Positions 61,365 through 64,000 of a DNA stretch of 64,000 nucleotides are shown piece by piece. Numbering within the stretch: the first letter of the stretch is position 1; the number at the start of each line of letters is the position of its first letter. Source of the DNA: Chrysomallon squamiferum (lineage: Eukaryota; Mollusca; Gastropoda; Neomphalida; Peltospiridae); contig CM022672.1 of the NCBI GenBank assembly GCA_012295275.1, positions 11,228,904 to 11,292,903 of the forward strand, given 5' to 3'. The notes below the pieces were generated by a model, which was not told the origin of the DNA, ran no database searches, and worked only from the letters and a program-made list of their open reading frames with translations. A program made the translations under genes and the position numbers.

Positions 61365-64000
61365 AGAATATTTTATTTGACGGATGCGCCTACAGCTCAT
61401 GTAAAGGAAGTTATGAATTCATTTAATACTACCACAAATAGATCCTATATCGAAAACTGAATCGAGAAGGTCGATATATTTTAATATTATTTTAGTTTCA
61501 TGGAATCAGTAAATAATTGAATAAGTAAATGGCTTTTTTCTTTCTTCGGGCGAACTTGCTCCAATCGGGGGGGGGGGGCGAAATTCGCCCATTTGGACAT
61601 GGTGACTTTGAGATGAAATTACTCGTATACACCTGGCAGTAGAACTCTTTAATGTATGCCATAAATTAGCCAAATCTATTGTTTTTAATCTGGTACAGTT
61701 CGCGGAAACGTAGCATTAACAGTTATGGATATATGCTGGTTTTATTAAAAATGGGGCGAACTAGCTCCGCTCTCCCCTAATGATAATGATAATGATAATG
61801 ATAACATTGATGATGGTGATACATCATGATTATGGTAGTAAATTCCGATACTATTATATAATTTCATATTAATTTACAGTAGTAAAGAGACTTCACATTT
61901 TAAGGTCACTGAATTTTAATTCACAGTTGTGACTCATTGTGTAGGTCTCTGAAATTTGCTATCCTGTATTCATACTGAAAAGAGAAACTAAAGTTAGTTG
62001 CTTGTTTCGCAATGAATCTGCATCGCTGTTATAGGACGTTTTAATCTTTTTCTTTGAATTTCTGGCCACCTGAAAAATGTGACCATGTTCAAATAAAACC
62101 AGGAAACTACATATAAAATGTATTTAAAAAAAAAAAAAAATTAAAAAAATTAAAATAAGATCCAAAATAATAAAAAAGAAGAAGAAGAAGAAAGATTGAA
62201 AGAAGCATAACGGATATTAGCATAAAATCGTGATGAATAATAATATACACACGAGAATGATATTTTTTTTTTTTTTTCAAAAATTATTTTATCCTGAGGT
62301 TCAATGTTCTGCAGTTGTCAAAAGAAACTAACATAAGATTAGGTTTTTGTACTGTTTGATTTAAAGCTTATAATAAAATTAGAATCTCAGAAAATTTATA
62401 TATTAATAAGATGAAATTTTTCAGTGAAAATGCACGATACATAACATATAAAATATACTTTATAATTTTACATTTAACAAATTTTCCATACTTCTGAATT
62501 TTTACGTTTCTGGACGTTGATAGGACGTCTAAAACAATAAAATAATAACGTCGAAATAAAAATAATTTTATAAGACCATTTATTTGTACCGCCAGTGGAT
62601 ATACATACATTAAGAAACCATAAATATAGTAAAATTAAGTATCTGATTTTGCTGACGAATTAAAATGTATAATTATAATCACATAAATGCTCCACATTAT
62701 GAAAAACTATTGCCCGTAATATATAAATATATTAGAAAAAAATATTTAAAATTTAAATTTACTTTTGAAAAACTATATCAATTTGAAAAAATCGGTAGAT
62801 ATCAGTTTGCTTTAAAAAAAAGAAGAAAAAAAACAAACGAAAAAAAAACAACGCAGAACATGAAATGAAGATTTACACAGGGGCGTGATGGACAATAGTA
62901 CATACGAGAATTAAAATCGTCATATACGACAAGTTTACTGAGTAAACACAGTTAATTTATTCATGGTAATGAGAAGTGAATATTTTAATAGTCAAAACGA
63001 TCCGAAATGGAAAGGAATATCGTTAAAACGTGACATTTGACTCGAAACTCCAAGTCAGTTTCTTGAAGTCATCGTTTCTGTTAAGCAGATGTTAAAATGA
63101 TAATTTGATTCTGTGACACGTCCTGTCATATGGTATTCTATTTTTTTTACGAGTTCAGTGTTCTCTGGTACCAGAAGAAACTAAATCAAGGTAAGGTAAG
63201 TTTATAAACGTTTTTTGAAAGGCTTACAATATCATGGATTTATAATATACCATCTTAACGCTCTTTGTAGATATTTTGGTTATATGGATGCAGTATATAA
63301 GCTAGACCAACAGTATCAAAATTGTGTGTTTTCGACTTACTAGGGTTTGTGGTATAAGCAGTTAACATATATACGTAAAAAAATGTTTAAATGGGAAGAA
63401 AGATATCGCGATTTCGTCTAGTTTGATAAGTTACAAGGAATTCGTTTCGTCTTTTCAAAATCCTTGATTAGTATTAAAATAACTATTTAATATTTTACTT
63501 TTATAGACTGTTGACAAACCCTCATTAAATAATCCCCCAAAACAAAAAAAGACAACACAAACGCAAATACAAAGACATTTATACTACAAATGACCCAAGC
63601 ATAAAAAAATAAATTATTACCTATCTTTAAATTTGCTCAATAAACCTTATGTTTTGAAGGAAAAGGAATATATATACTTGTCATTTTTATATTAATGACG
63701 ATGATTGTTTGTTACCGTTATCAAATTTCTGTCCACTCACAGTAATTTGATTAGTTTCACGAATCATTTAATTCTCAGAATGTTTCGCTGGCTTGGCATA
63801 TATCTAGTTATAACATTAATTTCCATCTGTTCCGTGTAAAAGTATGAAATATGAAAAAGGAACTGAACTTCTGTCACTCATACCGATTAGCAGTTTGAAA
63901 TTTTTGTATATTCTTTCACTTGCTAGCACCGCTTAGAACGAGAAGCAGTTTAAGATGAACACGGGTTAGGATTTACCATTTCATCTCTGTATCCTTGAGG
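61365..64000. other. Intergenic, no gene seen
   Basis: No conserved coding sequence is visible on either strand. The stretch contains a MITE-like structure near 61.55-61.78 kb, a TGATAA run at 61779-61803, poly-A/AAT runs near 62124-62180, and a possible splice donor (caag|gtaagg) near 63190. The final kilobase is slightly richer in CG steps, which might mark the approach to a gene outside the window. Confidence 0.45.
61567..61778. mobile_element. Possible small MITE with GGGGnGnGCGAA-type inverted ends
   Basis: The left end is a G12 run followed by gcgaaattcgcccattt. The right end, read as the reverse complement, is GGGGAGAGCGGAGC then TAGTTCGCCCCATTT. These are imperfect inverted repeats about 210 bases apart. 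A further copy of the terminal motif, gggcgaacttgctcc, sits just left of the element at 61549-61563. No coding capacity. Boundaries uncertain. Confidence 0.5.

Noticed and set aside
60496-61400. Minus-strand open frames of 111-137 codons opposite the transposase
   Set aside because: They are shadows of the GC-richer transposase sequence; only the plus strand shows family motifs.
1-64000. tRNA, rRNA, snoRNA, vault RNA or CRISPR elements
   Set aside because: I looked for tRNA-like and Pol III box patterns, paired C/D boxes in introns and regularly spaced repeats with unique spacers. Nothing met a reasonable standard. The regular repeats present are tandem arrays without spacers.

Overview
The window is an invertebrate nuclear genome segment. 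It is very AT-rich, its genes are cut into many short exons with GT-AG introns, and microsatellites, degenerate tandem repeats and Tc1/mariner-type (Tigger/pogo) transposon remnants are abundant. The C-terminal sequence of its PUF60 and the general genome texture suggest a lophotrochozoan, most likely a mollusc, but the species cannot be fixed from the sequence alone. Exon structures were derived by hand from splice signals, phase continuity and family resemblance; no database search was possible.

Layout. (1) 1-1540: TEP1 upstream region with a GC-box-like element and a likely 5'UTR intron acceptor. (2) 1541-37537, + strand: an almost complete telomerase protein component 1 gene (TEP1) in 53 coding exons, about 2,676 residues: low-complexity N-terminus, TROVE RNA-binding domain, vWA-like part, DUF4062 domain, NACHT NTPase and a long C-terminal WD40 array. 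Reading frame and splice phase agree across all exons except for two single-base breaks in homopolymers (G5 at 8876-8880, A5 at 16120-16124). (3) 37480-39720: a decayed tandem array seeded by the last TEP1 exon and interrupted by a 632-bp Tigger-like element. (4) 39720-43228: gene-poor spacer and probable PUF60 3'UTR. (5) 43229-55511, - strand: PUF60 splicing factor in 14 coding exons, about 598 residues. (6) 55512-56307: head-to-head intergenic region, a probable bidirectional promoter. (7) 56308-57772, + strand: NHP2, an H/ACA snoRNP and telomerase RNP protein, in 4 exons, 152 residues. (8) 59596-61364: a broken pogo/Tigger-type transposase gene with a C-terminal PHD-like finger. (9) 61365-64000: no gene seen, with a small MITE-like structure near 61.55-61.78 kb.

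How the genes relate. All three host genes encode RNA-binding RNP proteins. TEP1 is a vault and telomerase-associated protein, NHP2 is part of the dyskerin H/ACA complex that also binds telomerase RNA in vertebrates, and PUF60 is a U2AF-related splicing factor. Shared regulation is visible only for the PUF60/NHP2 pair, which share about 0.8 kb of 5' flank.

The least ordinary content is repeat architecture. In two places tandem duplication has copied the edge of a TEP1 coding exon: the 3' splice site and first 40 or so bases of a WD40 exon at 23.6-24.1 kb, and the terminal coding sequence with its stop codon at 37.5-39.7 kb. In a third place a tandem array runs directly into a splice acceptor (19.73 kb). 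An RGG-rich stretch inside the TROVE region of TEP1 is also unusual. I found no evidence for a wholly new biological system.
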